64,000 bases of DNA from Elysia chlorotica (Eukaryota; Mollusca; Gastropoda; Plakobranchidae), in the NCBI GenBank assembly GCA_003991915.1, contig RQTK01000140.1:595279-659278 (forward strand), in the 5' to 3' direction. The notes beneath the pieces are model-generated. The model searched no databases, had not been told where the DNA came from, and saw only the letters and a list, made by a program, of their open reading frames with translations. The position numbers were made by a program, and so were the translations under genes. Below, piece by piece: positions 61,812-64,000 of this stretch (position 1 is the stretch's first letter; every line of letters starts with the position of its first letter).

Positions 61812-62090
61812 GGTTGTGGGGTGAGACTGACTTAAGTGGTAAAGCGTTGGTCTCCATATGGACAGGTCCGTGGTTTGAATCCCACAATCGGTCAAAAACT
61901 GATCTGTCCAATTTCGTCTTCTACTGGTTGGGTCCATGTCAGTAAAATATGTCAGGCTGAGACAGGAGTCTAGGTCTACCTGCCCCGTCTGGTGTGTGAC
62001 AGCACATAAAATTGTCATACATTAGTCTTGGCGTCCGTCCACAGTATAGCCCATATAGTGCTGAAGTTGGATGTTAACTGATAATCTACG
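61812..62090 (+). mobile_element. SINE copy downstream of the CYTH gene
   Basis: A box TGACTTAAGTGGTAAAGCG, B box GGTTTGAATCCCAC, GGTTGGGTCCATGTCAGTA, GGCTGAGACAGGAGTC, AAAATTGTCATACATTAGTC and CCGTCCACAGTATAGCCC. Nearly full length, sense to the CYTH gene and about 200 bases after its stop. Confidence 0.87.
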
Positions 62091-62500
62091 GGAGCACCCG
62101 CCATCGCCTGCTAGTCTTTTTACGGCCCGCTAAGAAACGAGTTTGACATACACATTTTGTTTTCAGATTAGCAGCTATAAATAATTTTTCTCTGGAAAAA
62201 GATTTACACATCATCAATGAAGAGTTTTACTTTTGATAGCCCTCTTTGCTTTAGAAAATATAACGTGGTTGCCTAGTTAAGATTTTTACAAAAACATTGA
62301 TCATCTGTGTTTGTCAAAGTAAACACATTTGATAGTAAATTCACTCAGCATACACATTAAAAATACATAATTACCATCTAAAATGCTGTTGCTTCCGTAA
62401 ACAAACATGTTTTTTTTTCGATCAATAGAAGTTCCAACGGTGAGTTTCAGTTTACAGCTCACAAAATATCGGTCACGTTAGCGATTTAGATCATCTCAAA

Positions 62501-62752
62501 ATGGCCCTTCGTTTTCTTGCTCATCATACTAAAAATGCTAGCCTTGAAGATAAAGATAGTGAATATAGAACTAATCCGGTAGGTGAGGAAGGAGGAGAGA
62601 AAGGAGAAACTGATATTGAAATAGATCCAGAAGATGCATGTGGTGATGGAGGTGAAGGGAACAATGCAAATGTTGATCTAGATGTAGATCTAATACTGAT
62701 TGCAAGTGCTCAAACAGACTATGAATTTGATTGGTCCTCGCAGCTTCATTAA
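62501..62752 (+). CDS. Acidic 83-aa ORF, unknown
   Basis: ATG in the context TCAAAATGG opens 83 codons ending in TAA. The protein is hydrophilic and acidic in the middle (EEGGEKGETDIEIDPEDACG, then NNANVDLDVDL) with no membrane segment. No family is recognised. It could be a small single-exon gene, the first exon of a gene reaching past the window, or the acidic end of a decayed transposon protein. The nearest other ORF is the MADF exon 1 kb downstream. Confidence 0.35.
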   Translation: MALRFLAHHTKNASLEDKDSEYRTNPVGEEGGEKGETDIEIDPEDACGDGGEGNNANVDLDVDLILIASAQTDYEFDWSSQLH

Positions 62753-63705
62753 AAAAGTATTCTGTGAATAACTTGTTCTCAATGTGTCTGATGCATGTTA
62801 TTGTTTAAAAAAAAGAACACACTAATATTCACCAGATGACCCCAAAATTCACAAAATAAAACCACTTGTAGTGCAAGGAAAACAGTCTTTTTGCCAAAAT
62901 TTTGACTTTTCTATATAAAAAAAAAAATTCCTTATACCATAAATGTGTCAAGTTGTATATGATTACCATTGTGAAATATATCAAGTAGTCAGTATATTAA
63001 GGGTCGATCAAACAACTCAACTCACTTTAAAGAAAATGAAAAGCATTTGGTAATAAACTTTCCACCAGAATATTTTCTAATCCCTTTAGGTAAAATCTTG
63101 GCAGCGTCAATAGAAACGATGAGACTTCTTGTGCAGTTCACGTGCCGCACAAGTAAAACTACAGTATAAGTGTGGGGCTACACCAAACTAAACCAAGCGT
63201 GGGTCAACAGTATCATATGACAAAGTTGTCGATCCTGGTATAAGTGCCCAAGCAACACAAATGCCAGCGCGGGGGGGGTAAGCAGACAGACATTCCAACA
63301 CGAGGAGGAGGAGAGGTGTATGTATTGAACCTAACATCCTTCAGCCTGTCACTAAACATTTCTTTCTACTCTTCCCATTTTTGCTAATGTTTATTCTTAT
63401 TTCACGTCTAAATGTGCAAGACTAAAAAGAGATAATAAACAGCCTTAATCTTTGTTTTACATGGGCTAAGCATACCTGTAACCTGAGATCTCTGTTTTTC
63501 TTCAATGGAAACTGCTTATCTGATTTATTTATGCACGTCACTTTGATAATTTAAATTTTGCAGCATTTTCATTCCTGATTTACTCACAATACATTTAAAT
63601 GGTCTATGTATCAAATGGTTCATCTATTATTAATTCTTCTGAATTAGTAAAGTTACAACATGACAACAAAGATAAATGAACTCAAATTCCACCTACTTGT
63701 AGAAA

Positions 63706-63706
<1 letters not shown>

Positions 63707-63736
<30 letters not shown>
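63707..63736. repeat. (ATT)n microsatellite
   Basis: About nine ATT units, 70 bases before the MADF start codon. Confidence 0.9.
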
Positions 63737-63805
63737 GTTGTGAGGACATTACTTTTGTACACGTTGAAACGAAACAATTCTTCTTTTTCATAATCGAAGA
63801 CAACC

Positions 63806-63943
63806 ATGGCATCTTGGAAGGAAGAATTTCTCTTGGAGTTTATTAGAATATACAAGGAAGAGGAGTGTTTATGGAAAGTTAAATCAGATAGTTATCATGA
63901 CAAACAAAAACGTGAAAAGTCTTATCAGATGTTACTGTCAAAG
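63806..63943 (+). CDS. MADF (Myb/SANT-like) domain, first exon or truncated ORF
   Basis: ATG in the good context CAACCATGG opens a frame reading FLLEFIRIYKEEECLWKVKS, then YHDKQKREKSYQMLLSKV. This matches the first two helices of the MADF DNA-binding domain: a hydrophobic LxxFI start, LW, Y..K.KR..SY. MADF proteins are DNA-binding regulators or transposon-derived accessory proteins. A possible donor (AAAG|GTTGGA) at 63944 would end the exon. Directly after it begins an antisense SINE. It is incomplete at the window edge, so gene or transposon origin cannot be settled. Confidence 0.7.
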
Positions 63944-63948
63944 GTTGG

Positions 63949-64000
63949 AGTTGGAGTTGGGTTGGTTTAACGTCCAACAGCAGCACTATATAGGCTATTT
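63949..64000 (-). mobile_element. SINE copy, cut by the window end
   Basis: GGTTGGTTTAACGTCCAAC followed by AGCACTATATAGGCTATTT is the complement of the family 3' end. It starts within a few bases of the last MADF codon. Confidence 0.8.

Noticed and set aside
61743..62018. 91-codon minus-strand ORF after the CYTH gene
   Set aside because: It lies entirely across the SINE at 61812-62090.

Overview
The window is animal nuclear DNA: AT-rich, intron-rich and dense in microsatellites and tRNA-derived SINEs. Gene structure (GT-AG introns, orthologues aligned exon by exon), the SINE family, the LINE remnants and the abundance of TAGGCCTA/AGATCTAG-type motifs suggest a lophotrochozoan, most likely a gastropod mollusc. 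That placement is an inference; no database was searched.

Five conserved genes can be rebuilt from exon boundaries that keep one reading frame. (1) 750-3865 (+): the C-terminal four exons of TYW2/TRMT12, a wybutosine-synthesis enzyme; its 5' exons lie before the window. (2) 10446-23529 (+): TMEM117, six coding exons, 695 codons. (3) 34637-39659 (+): IMMP1L, the mitochondrial inner-membrane peptidase subunit 1, five coding exons, 161 aa. (4) 52519-43462 (-): ethanolamine kinase (ETNK), eight exons, complete at 363 aa, convergent with IMMP1L. (5) 58547-61614 (+): a CYTH-domain protein, four exons, 179 aa. At the right edge are an 83-aa acidic ORF of unknown function (62501) and the start of a MADF-domain ORF (63806) that runs into a SINE. 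The genes are independent housekeeping-type loci (tRNA modification, membrane protein, mitochondrial proteolysis, phosphatidylethanolamine synthesis, phosphate-ester binding) and show no operon-like link.

The rest is repeat architecture. 0.5-2.3 kb holds decayed tandem copies of TYW2 exon ends with their splice sites. 5.0-6.2 kb has (TAG)n and (TAC)n arrays facing each other. 6.2-6.6 kb is a small foldback built from five GCGGCCGC palindromes. 6.7-9.7 kb is a large inverted repeat (arms about 1.1 kb) whose loop carries the tail of a LINE reverse transcriptase. 15.6-16.5, 40.2-41.8 and 54.3-58.3 kb are direct tandem duplications with periods near 0.44, 0.80 and 2.0 kb. A 49-bp repeat multiplies the 3' splice site of TMEM117 exon 2. 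SINEs of one family are scattered through introns, nearly all in the sense orientation of the host gene. 23.5-32 kb and 41.8-43.4 kb are AT-rich non-coding sequence with little recognisable content.
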